DNA of 64,000 nucleotides, from NCBI GenBank assembly GCA_030433805.1, contig JARUXA010000005.1:62001-126000 (forward strand). The letters run 5' to 3'. The notes under the pieces are model-generated. The model was not told the origin of the DNA, did no database searches, and saw nothing but the letters and a program-made list of their open reading frames with translations. How positions within the stretch are numbered: the first letter of the stretch is position 1; each line of letters starts with the position of its first letter. Source of the stretch: Sphingomonas sp. PsM26. GTDB lineage: Bacteria > Pseudomonadota > Alphaproteobacteria > Sphingomonadales > Sphingomonadaceae. Shown here piece after piece: positions 17,419-25,485 of this stretch. A program made the translations under genes and the position numbers.

Positions 17419-18499
17419 CATCATCGCCTCGACAGGGCGGTATCCGGTCGACATCGCGATCGGCTCACTCGATGCCCTGCTTGCCCAGCAGGATGGGGAC
17501 CGCGTTTTCGTGGTCGACGCATTCCTGCGCGATCGCGTGGTCGCGGCGGGAATAAACCCGATCGTCATTGCGGCGGACGAGACTGCCAAGTCGCTGGACC
17601 GGATGACCGACCTCATCGTGGCGTTGCGCGACCGAGGGGCGACGCGCGGGACGACACTGGTGGCAATCGGCGGCGGGGTCGTACAGGATGCGGCGGCCTT
17701 CGCCGCGTCGGTCTATATGCGGGGGCTGCAGTGGGTCTATGTTCCCACTACGCTGCTCTCGATGACCGATAGCTGCATCGGCGGCAAATCGTCGATCAAT
17801 GTCGGCAAGTACAAGAACATCGTCGGCACGATCCATCCGCCGCAGCGTGTCGTGGTCGATCCGGGTCTCGCTGGAACGTTGTCGGCCGAGCAGGTCGCGG
17901 CTGGCCTGTGCGAAGCCGCCAAGATCTGCCTGTGCCGCAGCGACGCCGACATCAACCGCTACATGGCGCTAGGTCCGTCCGTTCATTCAAGCCCGGCGGA
18001 TCTGGAGAAGGTCGTCGAGCTCAGCCTCGGTGGCAAGAAGTGGTTCATCGAGGTCGACGAGTTCGATCGCGCCGAACGGCTGATCCTCAATTTCGGGCAT
18101 ACCTTCGGCCATGCGCTCGAGGCGGCGAGCCACTTCGGCGTGAGTCATGGCATCGCCGTTGGGCTCGGCATGCTCGCGGCGCTCGACATGGCGGTCACGC
18201 TCGACCCGCAGGCAGAAACGCCCGAGATCACCGCCTTTCGCCGCCATATCGGCACGCTGCTGACCAGCGTCGACGGCCTGGACGACGTGCTGGCGACGGT
18301 CGATCTCGACGTGCTGATGAACGCGTTCGATTCGGACAAGAAGCACGGCCGCGACTTTTATGCGGTCATCCTGCCGAACGCCGAGGGGCGCATTGAGCGC
18401 CGCCTGCTGCCGCGCACCGAGGAGACCCGCCATGCGCTCCAGCAGGCCGCAGCGATAATGCTGTTGCCGACTTTGGAACAGGCGAAACTCGCCGCCTGA
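17402..18499 (+). CDS. 3-dehydroquinate-synthase-like sugar-phosphate cyclase
   Basis: A 365-residue member of the DHQ-synthase superfamily, NAD- and metal-dependent enzymes that close carbocyclic rings from sugar phosphates. Seen: the NAD site GGGVVQD (90-96), 'YMRG', 'VPTTLLSMTDSCIGGKSSIN', metal ligands Glu171 in 'GLCEAAK', His233 in 'NFGHTFGH', and His249 in 'SHGIAVGLGM'. The family's catalytic Lys/Asn positions are kept, but the substrate pocket differs from AroB (GGKSSIN for GGKTGIN, and VGTIHPP for the usual IGxFxQP). Its place inside a CDP-sugar island, rather than next to aroK, argues against a shikimate role. It may make a cyclitol or a carbocycle-containing sugar. It ends convergent to gtrA. 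Confidence 0.8.
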   Translation: MPSSFDIIASTGRYPVDIAIGSLDALLAQQDGDRVFVVDAFLRDRVVAAGINPIVIAADETAKSLDRMTDLIVALRDRGATRGTTLVAIGGGVVQDAAAFAASVYMRGLQWVYVPTTLLSMTDSCIGGKSSINVGKYKNIVGTIHPPQRVVVDPGLAGTLSAEQVAAGLCEAAKICLCRSDADINRYMALGPSVHSSPADLEKVVELSLGGKKWFIEVDEFDRAERLILNFGHTFGHALEAASHFGVSHGIAVGLGMLAALDMAVTLDPQAETPEITAFRRHIGTLLTSVDGLDDVLATVDLDVLMNAFDSDKKHGRDFYAVILPNAEGRIERRLLPRTEETRHALQQAAAIMLLPTLEQAKLAA

Positions 18500-18584
18500 C
18501 GCATGCGTGTGCCGAGCCAGAGGGCGGGGACCGTGTCCTCGCCCTTCAGGCGTCGGGCTCTATCCAGATTTAGCGTTTCTCTTG

Positions 18585-18674
18585 GCCACCCCGGGTTCAT
18601 TCCGGGGTGGCTGTTCCGCTTGTCCTGGAGTCTTCGGTCACCAACCGTGCTGCATCCCCGGGACGAGCCCGGGG
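18585..18674. repeat. Two GC-rich hairpins between convergent genes (REP-like)
   Basis: Between the cyclase stop (18499) and gtrA stop (18692) lie two stems. CCACCCCGG (18586-18594) pairs perfectly with CCGGGGTGG (18602-18610) around a 7-base loop. CCCCGGG (18656-18662) pairs with CCCGGGG (18668-18674) around ACGAG. The second has the 'CCCCGGGACGAGCCCGGGG' look common in sphingomonad intergenic repeats. No T-tract follows, so they may block convergent transcription by structure rather than act as classic terminators. Confidence 0.6.
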
Positions 18675-18691
18675 TGATGGCGTAGGGGTGC

Positions 18692-19123
18692 CTAGCGCGT
18701 GCTCTCTGAGGAGAAGGTCACACGATTGTGCCAGAACCACCCGAGCACCGCGAGGGCGAAGGTGAAGCCCATTTGGGCGACGATCGGCGGAATGTGCGCT
18801 ACTTCGACCAGCAGCGGCAGCGCCGCCCAGTTCACCGCATAGTTCGCCAGATAAAAGACAAGGAACCGGACGAGCTCGCGCCCGGATTTACCCTGCGTTT
18901 GGAACACTAGCAGCTTGTAGGTGGTGAAGGCAAACAGCGTGGCGACTGCTTGCGCGACCAGCAGCGCTACCATGTAGTGAATCCGCAGCGACGGCACGAA
19001 CCACAGTAATACCGGGTAAATGGTCAGCCCGAAAGCGGTGTTCAGCCCGCCGACGATGAGAAACCGCAACGGCTTCCCACCACGGGCGACGAGAGACGAC
19101 GCGGCACCCACAATGCGTTGCAT
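18692..19123 (-). CDS. GtrA-family membrane protein (polyprenyl-sugar flippase-like)
   Basis: A 143-residue protein with four membrane helices, the GtrA fold: 'FLIVGGLNTAFGLTIYPVLL', a second helix pair around 'FAFTTYKLLVF', and 'GFTFALAVLGWFWHNRVTF'. GtrA proteins are thought to flip undecaprenyl-phosphate-linked sugars made by a GtrB-type GT2 enzyme. ATG 19123 is preferred because GAGG sits 5 bases upstream; a TTG at 19141 would add six residues. It overlaps the end of the ThDP gene and is last in the minus-strand operon, which also contains a GtrB-like enzyme. Confidence 0.82.
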   Translation of the reverse strand: MQRIVGAASSLVARGGKPLRFLIVGGLNTAFGLTIYPVLLWFVPSLRIHYMVALLVAQAVATLFAFTTYKLLVFQTQGKSGRELVRFLVFYLANYAVNWAALPLLVEVAHIPPIVAQMGFTFALAVLGWFWHNRVTFSSESTR

Positions 19124-19130
19124 GGCGACC

Positions 19131-20948
19131 TCAATCTTCAATCAGCGCGATGCGCATGTTCTCGCGCAGCACCTCACGGTCGAGGAACGGCGACAGATCC
19201 TCGAGCGCCGGCGAGGTGATGCGGCCATCGGGATGCTGTTTCGCACCAAGCTTCGGCGCGAAGGCCACGTTCTCGTCGATCAGCACTTCGCAGATCGACG
19301 GACCGTCCGCCGCGAGCGTCTCGCGGATCGCGTCTTCCAGATCGTCGTGGCGGCTGGCGCGCGCATAGTTGAAGCCGAACGCAGTCGCGAGCTTGCTGAA
19401 GTCGGGGAAGGTGACGTTGCTCTTGGGCCCGCCGCCGACTTCGACGCCGTTGAAGAAGTTGCGGTGCGTCTGGAAAATCGAGACATAGCCGTTGTTGTTA
19501 AGCAGGAACACCTTCACCGGCAGGCCGTAGCCCGCGATCGTCTGCATCTCCTGCAGGTTCATCATGATGCTGCCGTCCCCTGCAATGCAGATCACGCGCT
19601 TGTGGCGTCCAGTTGCGGCAGCCACGCCGATCGCGGCCGGCAGCTCGTAGCCCATCGTCGCGCAGCCCGAATTGGTCCACAGCCGCTGGCCCTTCTTGAG
19701 GTCGGCGGTCTGGAAGCTGACCACGCACGCGCTGCCGTTGCCCGTGACGACGATATCGTCCTCCGCGAGCTGCGCGAACAGCTTCTGCATCGTCACATAG
19801 GGGTGGCACACCTCGCTATTCTCATATTCGGGCAGCACCACCGGGAAGCGGCGGCCGCGCTCCTTGCCCCATTCGAGCCACTCACGCTGCTCGGCCGTGG
19901 GGCCCGCATAGGGCTGGTCGAGCAGGGCAGGGATCAGGTCCTTCAAGTCCGCGACGACGGGCATGTCGGGCCTGACGTTCGGCTTCTGCAGCTCGATCGG
20001 GTCGATATCGACCCAGATCTTATACGCCTCGCGCGCGAAGCTCGCCCAATTGTAGCTGACCTGACGGATGTTGAGCCGGCTGCCGAGCACGATCAGCAAG
20101 TCGGCGCTCTGCGTCACCATGTTGCCCGGGCGATCGCCGATCGTGCCGGGACGACCGCAATACAGCGGATGGTCGTTCCAGATCACGTCGTGCGCGTTCC
20201 AGCCCGTCACGACCGGCACGCCGAGCTTCTCGACCAGCGTGATGAAGTCGGCATGCGCCCCCGACAGGCGGACGCCGCCGCCGGCGAACACCACCGGGCG
20301 CTTGGCGCTGGCCAGCCGGTCGAGGATCGCGGCGGCCGCGGCGGTGAGGTCGGTCTTGGTCCAGGGTTCGTCCAGTTCGGCGGGGTCGAAGCCGGGGAGG
20401 AGGTCGTCGGGGTCGATCTGCGCCGCCTGGACGTCTAGCGGGATGTCGAGCCATACCGGGCCGGGGCGTCCGGTGGTCGCAAGATGGATCGCCTTTTCGA
20501 GATGATAGCGGATCGAGCGCGGGTCGGTGACCATCGTCACATATTTGGTGATCGGCGTGACGATCGGCTCGATGTCGAGCTCTTGGTCGCCATATTGGCG
20601 CAGCGGCAAACCGGTGTGGCGGACCGTCGTCTCGATCTTCACCTGGCCCGAGATGACGAGCATCCCGACCGAATCGACGAACGCGCCGTAGACGCCCGTG
20701 ATCGTGTTCGTGCCGCCCGGGCCCGAGGTGACGTTGACCACCGCCAGCCGGTTGGTGAGCCGGTAATAAGCTTCGCCCGCCATCGCCAGCGCCTGTTCGT
20801 GATGGCAGAAGGTCGTGGTGAGATCGGGATGCGTGCCGATCGAATGGTTGAGGTGCATCGCCCCACCGCCGGTCAGCATGAACACGTCGCGCACCCCGTG
20901 CGCCACGAGTTGCTCGGCAAGCCAGTTCGACAGCTTCATCTTGGTCAT
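19131..20948 (-). CDS. ThDP-dependent enzyme, acetolactate-synthase (IlvB)-like
   Basis: A 605-residue thiamine-diphosphate enzyme. The N-terminal pyrimidine domain has the catalytic Glu at 51 in CHHEQALAMAGE. The pyrophosphate domain has GDG at 457-459 running to NN at about 484-486. The middle domain is of the TPP_enzyme_M type. Family members add two-carbon units from pyruvate to ketones or aldehydes. YerE, which builds the branched sugar yersiniose, is an ALS-like enzyme working on a CDP-4-keto-sugar. Given rfbF/rfbG in the same island, a YerE-like C2-branching step is the leading hypothesis, not a valine-pathway role (no ilvN nearby). ATG 20948 overlaps the epimerase stop (ATGA). Confidence 0.82.
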   Translation of the reverse strand: MTKMKLSNWLAEQLVAHGVRDVFMLTGGGAMHLNHSIGTHPDLTTTFCHHEQALAMAGEAYYRLTNRLAVVNVTSGPGGTNTITGVYGAFVDSVGMLVISGQVKIETTVRHTGLPLRQYGDQELDIEPIVTPITKYVTMVTDPRSIRYHLEKAIHLATTGRPGPVWLDIPLDVQAAQIDPDDLLPGFDPAELDEPWTKTDLTAAAAAILDRLASAKRPVVFAGGGVRLSGAHADFITLVEKLGVPVVTGWNAHDVIWNDHPLYCGRPGTIGDRPGNMVTQSADLLIVLGSRLNIRQVSYNWASFAREAYKIWVDIDPIELQKPNVRPDMPVVADLKDLIPALLDQPYAGPTAEQREWLEWGKERGRRFPVVLPEYENSEVCHPYVTMQKLFAQLAEDDIVVTGNGSACVVSFQTADLKKGQRLWTNSGCATMGYELPAAIGVAAATGRHKRVICIAGDGSIMMNLQEMQTIAGYGLPVKVFLLNNNGYVSIFQTHRNFFNGVEVGGGPKSNVTFPDFSKLATAFGFNYARASRHDDLEDAIRETLAADGPSICEVLIDENVAFAPKLGAKQHPDGRITSPALEDLSPFLDREVLRENMRIALIED

Positions 20949-21982
20949 CTCGTCCACCCGTTCCAGGCCGCCGTTCGGCGAATTGCTTCATCAAGTCCGA
21001 TTGTTGCCGCGACACCAAGCTCGCGCTGGATCAGCGCGGTCGAGGGGACGTAGCGGCCGGGGTTCCACCCGGGATCCGGCTTGCCCAGCACTTCATGCCC
21101 CGCATCCCCCAGCAGCGCCGCCGTGCGCGCCGCCAGCTCGGCGATCGAAACCGCTTCTTCCGAGCCGACATTGTACGTCGCCCCGGGTTCGGCGCGCAGC
21201 AGCATTGCCCACAGCCAGGTCGTGAGATCGGCCGCGTAGAGATACGATCGCACCGCCGTTCCCGCGCCCTCGACGCGCACGGTTCGTCCCGCCATCGCGT
21301 CGCGGATGAAATTGCCCGCGGCGAAATGGATGTCGAGGCCCAGCAAAGGCCCGAGCAGCGCAAAGATCCGAGCAACGATCGTGTCGAGCCCGTGGCTCTT
21401 GCGGTAGATCGCGCAGAGCAGTTCGGCGGCGCGCTTGGCTTCGGCATAGGTGTTGCGCGCATCGCGCGGATCGGGGCCGCCCAGCCAGTCCTCGCCGACA
21501 TGGGTCATCGCAGCGGGCTGCGCGCCGTAGACCGCACCCGAACTCAGGAAGAAGAACCGCTCCGCCCCCGCCGCGACCGCAAAATCGAGTGCGCGCCGCG
21601 TTCCGTCGACGACCGTGTCGAACATCTGCATCGGCCGGTTCATGTTGACGTCCGCGCTCGCCTCGGTCGCGGCGTGGAGGACATGCGTGTAGCGCTGACC
21701 GTCGGGTTCGAGCGTCAGGATATCGCCGGCGACGAAACGGAAGCCGGGATGGCTGGTAAGGTGCGGCGCCTTGGCGGCGAAGGCGGCCGGGTTGCGCGTC
21801 AGCACCGTGACATCGACACCCACGCCGTAGCGCAGATCCGCCGCGCGCAGCGCCTCGAGCATCCAGCGGCCGATGAAACCGGTGCCGCCGGTGATGTAAA
21901 GCCGCTTGCCGCGGAGTTGCGACCAATCGTCCGCCAGGGCGGAGCCGATCGCGGCGAGGTCGTCGTCGAGCGCCCAGGTCAT
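20945..21982 (-). CDS. NAD-dependent epimerase/dehydratase (extended SDR)
   Basis: A 345-residue nucleotide-sugar enzyme. The NAD site TGGTGFIG is at residues 31-38, 'HAATEASADVN' follows the third strand, and the catalytic pair is 'YAEAK' (Tyr/Lys) preceded by 'LSSGAVYG'. It resembles UDP/GDP/CDP-sugar epimerases and 4,6-dehydratase-fold reductases. Its start overlaps the stop of the gene upstream (ATGA) and its stop overlaps the ThDP gene start, so it is translated together with the branching enzyme. It probably reduces or epimerises the keto sugar. Confidence 0.85.
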   Translation of the reverse strand: MTWALDDDLAAIGSALADDWSQLRGKRLYITGGTGFIGRWMLEALRAADLRYGVGVDVTVLTRNPAAFAAKAPHLTSHPGFRFVAGDILTLEPDGQRYTHVLHAATEASADVNMNRPMQMFDTVVDGTRRALDFAVAAGAERFFFLSSGAVYGAQPAAMTHVGEDWLGGPDPRDARNTYAEAKRAAELLCAIYRKSHGLDTIVARIFALLGPLLGLDIHFAAGNFIRDAMAGRTVRVEGAGTAVRSYLYAADLTTWLWAMLLRAEPGATYNVGSEEAVSIAELAARTAALLGDAGHEVLGKPDPGWNPGRYVPSTALIQRELGVAATIGLDEAIRRTAAWNGWTR

Positions 21983-23301
21983 GCGGGCACCGGCATCGGA
22001 GCGACGGCGAGGGTCGGGCGTTGTTCGCGATGCGCGCGGGCGATTAGTAACAGACTGTCGAGCGCTAGCCCCCAGAACAGGATGACGAGGAACCCCGGAC
22101 GAAGGAACATGCCGGCTGCCATGCCGACAGGCGTCGTAACCGGCTGATTGCCAAGCCAGGACGTGTTGTACAGGATCGCAAAATTACCGAGGCCATAGTC
22201 GTAGGAGACACACAACAGATACCCCATGGTGATGGCAATCATGGGACCAGCGCGCTCCCAGCGTTCCAGGAACAGCAGGAACACCACGAAGGATTCTGTA
22301 TACCCGCCGGGATTCTGGTTCATCAGGTAGATCGTGAGAACCAGCAGCGCGACGCGCGACGTGGGTAACGCGCGCGGTTGAAGCCAGGCGCCGACAAACA
22401 CCAGCAGCGCCAGCGCCTGACTCATATGCAGGACGACCGGTATCCAGAAAACCAGCTGTTCCAGGAATTTCGACCCTACGAAGTCGCGGGTCGGAAATTT
22501 GTAACTGTCGAGATCCAGGACGGGCGCGTAGCTGGTGGAGTAGAAGAGGAACTCGTAGACATAACCGCTGACGTACTGCGCCCAGTTCACGGTATTGGCG
22601 TATAATTGCATCGGCGTGCCGTCGCCAAACGCGGCAAACGTGACGAGATAGACGAACAGGGTGAGTAAGCCGGCCAACTCCAGCACGCGCCATTGCCGTT
22701 TCAACGCCCAAGCCATGGTCGGGACAACGAGGTACGGCTTGAAGTTGATCGTCACCGCTGCTGCCAAGGCGCGGATCATCGGCGACCGTACGATGTTGCC
22801 GTGGGCGAGCGTAAAGAACACGAAGCACGGCAAGATCAGATTGCCGCGTTCCAGGGTGAACAACCAGGGAAGGCCGAAAATGAAACACACGCTGCGGAAC
22901 GGCGCGGTGCGCGCGTCCGCACGCCAGAAGGCAAGAGCCGCGAGCGCCGAGCCGAGCACGTACCAGCAGAGAATTGCCGTCACGCCGACCCAATCGCAAT
23001 CGCGTCCCACAAAACTGCTGGCGTCATAGCAACCAGGCATGCCGAAGATTCGCAGGAATACGAACGAAAGCGGCGGGTAGACCGTGCGCCAATTATCGAA
23101 CGCGCCAGGATTGTGCGCCCAGAACGCGGTGTTGAACCAGTCCATAAAGGTGTCGTTGGTATCGAAGATGAAGGGCGGCGGCAGAAACCCGTCATAGGTG
23201 AAGCGAACGGCCAGGTGCACCAATCCGGCGACCACGAGCAGGGTGAGGCCCATTTCAGGAATGCGGCGGCGCGATTCGCCCGGAGTGCGCTCGATCCTCA
23301 T
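21979..23301 (-). CDS. Polytopic membrane protein, GT87/DUF2029-like mannosyltransferase fold
   Basis: A 440-residue protein with about ten to twelve membrane helices. An early periplasmic loop has 'FDTNDTFMDW' and 'WRTVYPPLSFVFLR', and a later one 'NFKPYLVVP' with the Lys-Pro that marks GT87-type GT-C enzymes. Such proteins use polyprenyl-phosphate sugars. It overlaps the GT2 gene upstream and the epimerase downstream by 4 bases each. With GtrA and the GtrB-like enzyme it would complete a three-component glycosylation set, taking the place of the strain-specific GtrC. Confidence 0.65.
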   Translation of the reverse strand: MRIERTPGESRRRIPEMGLTLLVVAGLVHLAVRFTYDGFLPPPFIFDTNDTFMDWFNTAFWAHNPGAFDNWRTVYPPLSFVFLRIFGMPGCYDASSFVGRDCDWVGVTAILCWYVLGSALAALAFWRADARTAPFRSVCFIFGLPWLFTLERGNLILPCFVFFTLAHGNIVRSPMIRALAAAVTINFKPYLVVPTMAWALKRQWRVLELAGLLTLFVYLVTFAAFGDGTPMQLYANTVNWAQYVSGYVYEFLFYSTSYAPVLDLDSYKFPTRDFVGSKFLEQLVFWIPVVLHMSQALALLVFVGAWLQPRALPTSRVALLVLTIYLMNQNPGGYTESFVVFLLFLERWERAGPMIAITMGYLLCVSYDYGLGNFAILYNTSWLGNQPVTTPVGMAAGMFLRPGFLVILFWGLALDSLLLIARAHREQRPTLAVAPMPVPA

Positions 23302-24299
23302 AGCGTGTCTGTCGTGATTGGCTTGACGAAGGTACGCGACGACGGTCGCTCCCGCCCGGGCGGGAAGCCCAAACGCTCGTCCTCGATCACCATCGGCACG
23401 TTGCGCGTCCGCTCGGCAATCGCGCGGACCTGTTCGCCGATCAGGCCGAGGATCAGCAGCAGGACGCTGAACATGCCGGTCTGAACGCCGAGCAGCAGCA
23501 GCAGGCCGGTAACGCCGCCCCCCAGGAGCGCAGAGATTGGGGTCGCAAGCAGCAATAGCGCAGCGAGCGCTCCGACATAGACCGACAAAATCAACGGCGC
23601 GCGGAGCAGCGCCTTCGACGAACCCGCCAGCCCGGACACCGCAAAATCAAATAGCGTGCGCCAGTTGTTCTTGGTGACACCCGCGGCCCGTTCGGGTCGA
23701 TCGAACGGGATCACCGCCAGACGGAAGCCGCTTTCCACCACCATGCCACGAAAGAAGGGCTCCGGCTCGTTCCAAGATGCCAGCGTATCGACGCAGGCGC
23801 GGCTGAAGAGACCGAACCCGGTCGCGCCCGGGATGACCGGATAGTCGGCGAAACGGCCGAGCAAGGTATAACCCAGGCTCCGGCTGAGCCGCGTTCCAAA
23901 CGACGCGCGCTCGCTGCGGCGCTGGCCGAGCACGACCTCGGCACCGGCGCGCCACTGCGCGATCAAGGGGCCGATCAAGGCCGGCGGATCCTGGAAATCG
24001 GCGCACATCGCGATCACGGCGGATCCCTCCGCCTGATAGATGGCGTAGGTAGGCGACCGCATCTGCCCGTAATTGCGGTTGTTGAAGATGACGCGCGTGG
24101 TCGGGTCCGCAGCGACGATCTCGCGCATCATCGGGCGCGTGCGATCGGTCGACGCATTGTCGATAAAGAGGATTTCGTAACTGCGGGCGTGCGTCTCCAG
24201 CTCGGCTTTCACCGCGGCGTGGATCTGCCGAACATTTTCCTCTTCGTTATAACAGGGGATGACGACGGAGATTTCCGGCCGTTCACTTGCGGGTGTCAT
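23298..24299 (-). CDS. GtrB/DPM1-like family 2 glycosyltransferase
   Basis: A 333-residue GT2 enzyme that would transfer a sugar from its nucleotide to undecaprenyl phosphate on the cytoplasmic face. The GT-A domain shows 'VVIPCYNEEENV', 'FIDNASTDRT' and 'CADFQDPP', and the C-terminus has two membrane helices (about residues 215-290) as in GtrB. I place the start at ATG 24299 because AGGAG precedes it by 5 bases and it overlaps the Wzz stop; the longer frame starts in sequence belonging to the upstream gene. The donor may be the island's own CDP-sugar. Confidence 0.82.
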   Translation of the reverse strand: MTPASERPEISVVIPCYNEEENVRQIHAAVKAELETHARSYEILFIDNASTDRTRPMMREIVAADPTTRVIFNNRNYGQMRSPTYAIYQAEGSAVIAMCADFQDPPALIGPLIAQWRAGAEVVLGQRRSERASFGTRLSRSLGYTLLGRFADYPVIPGATGFGLFSRACVDTLASWNEPEPFFRGMVVESGFRLAVIPFDRPERAAGVTKNNWRTLFDFAVSGLAGSSKALLRAPLILSVYVGALAALLLLATPISALLGGGVTGLLLLLGVQTGMFSVLLLILGLIGEQVRAIAERTRNVPMVIEDERLGFPPGRERPSSRTFVKPITTDTL

Positions 24300-25467
24300 C
24301 ATCGCTCCTGCCGAGCACATCGCTCCATCGCAGCCCGGTCGCGGGCACATACAGCTCGGTGAACAGCGCCAGCAGGACCAGCGTCACCAGCAGGCCGACC
24401 GCCGGGATGTTGTAATGCCGTTCCGCGTCGAGGTTGGCCGGCTCGATCACCTGGATGTAGGTCGCGCTCTCGGCTACGATATTCTCGACCGCCGACTGCT
24501 CGGAAGCGCGCGCGTACACGTCGTACAGCCCCTGCGCGAAACGATAGTCGCGATACAGGTTGAGATATCGGCTCTGCAGTTGGGACAGACCCGACACGTT
24601 CGGGCCGCCTGCGTCCAGGCTTGGCTTGTTCGTCGCGGACAACTGGCCCTGCAGGGCAGCAAGTTGCGTCCGCGCGGTCTGCAGCCCGACATTTTCGGGC
24701 CCGGCGACTTGTGCGAGACTTTGTACCTCGACCTGCTTGGCCTGGATCTGCGCTTGCAGGTTCGCCGTCCGCATGATCTCGCTGCCAAGCTGCTGCTCGG
24801 GTGCGGCAAGGCGGTTTGCGCGGCGGAATTCGTCGAGCGTGCGCTCGGACTGGGCTACCCGTTCCGACGCATCCTTGAAACGATCGCGGACGATCTGCGC
24901 CTTGCGCTTCATGGTTTCGCGACCGAGTGCGGCAATGCGGCCGCTGATCGCGTTCTGATAGGCTGTCGTGAGGTGCAGCGCCTCTTCCGGGTCGCGCGTG
25001 CGGGCCTGGATCTCGACCACGCCACCCAGCAGCAAGTGCACGTCGACCTTGTTGCCGAGCGCGATGCGCGCAGCGGATTCACTTGCATAGCGGCGATCCG
25101 GTCCGACCAGGTTCAACGCCTTCACCACGTCGGTGGTCACGGGGGCGCTACGCCCGATGACGAGATACAGGTCATTCGGCGGACGTCCGCCGCTCAGGAG
25201 GCTGGCGAAGCTCGACAATTGTCCCCCCAACGAATTGAGGATCTGGCCGAGGCCCGCGCTGCTCGAATCCTGCGGGAGCAACTTCGCGCGGGCTACCCAC
25301 GGGCGCGGGACGACGCACAGGATCGCCAGTACGAGCGCCAGTGCAAGATAGGCCAGGCGACGATTGCGCGCGCGCTGCACCCAAAGGATGGCGTTATGCA
25401 CGCGCGTCACTGCGACATCGCCATGATCGGAGCGATGAACGACAGCAATTGTCGCGCGGAGCGCCAC
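24283..25467 (-). CDS. Wzz/KpsE-like polysaccharide chain-length protein
   Basis: A 394-residue inner-membrane protein of the polysaccharide co-polymerase class. One membrane helix near residues 38-55 (LAYLALALVLAILCVVP), a long periplasmic region with coiled-coil (about 170-330, rich in Q/E/R heptads), and a second helix near 360-380 before a short cytoplasmic end. There is no tyrosine-kinase domain attached. It lies 18 bases downstream of the export channel gene. The GTG at 25467 lacks a clear ribosome site, and an internal GTG near 25408 is possible, so the N-terminus is uncertain. Confidence 0.8.
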   Translation of the reverse strand: MALRATIAVVHRSDHGDVAVTRVHNAILWVQRARNRRLAYLALALVLAILCVVPRPWVARAKLLPQDSSSAGLGQILNSLGGQLSSFASLLSGGRPPNDLYLVIGRSAPVTTDVVKALNLVGPDRRYASESAARIALGNKVDVHLLLGGVVEIQARTRDPEEALHLTTAYQNAISGRIAALGRETMKRKAQIVRDRFKDASERVAQSERTLDEFRRANRLAAPEQQLGSEIMRTANLQAQIQAKQVEVQSLAQVAGPENVGLQTARTQLAALQGQLSATNKPSLDAGGPNVSGLSQLQSRYLNLYRDYRFAQGLYDVYARASEQSAVENIVAESATYIQVIEPANLDAERHYNIPAVGLLVTLVLLALFTELYVPATGLRWSDVLGRSDDDTRK

Positions 25468-25485
25468 GAAGCGACAAAGCTGATC

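Noticed and set aside
19131..20948. ThDP enzyme as ordinary acetolactate synthase for valine/isoleucine
   Set aside because: No ilvN or ilvC is adjacent and the gene overlaps a nucleotide-sugar epimerase and a GtrA gene.
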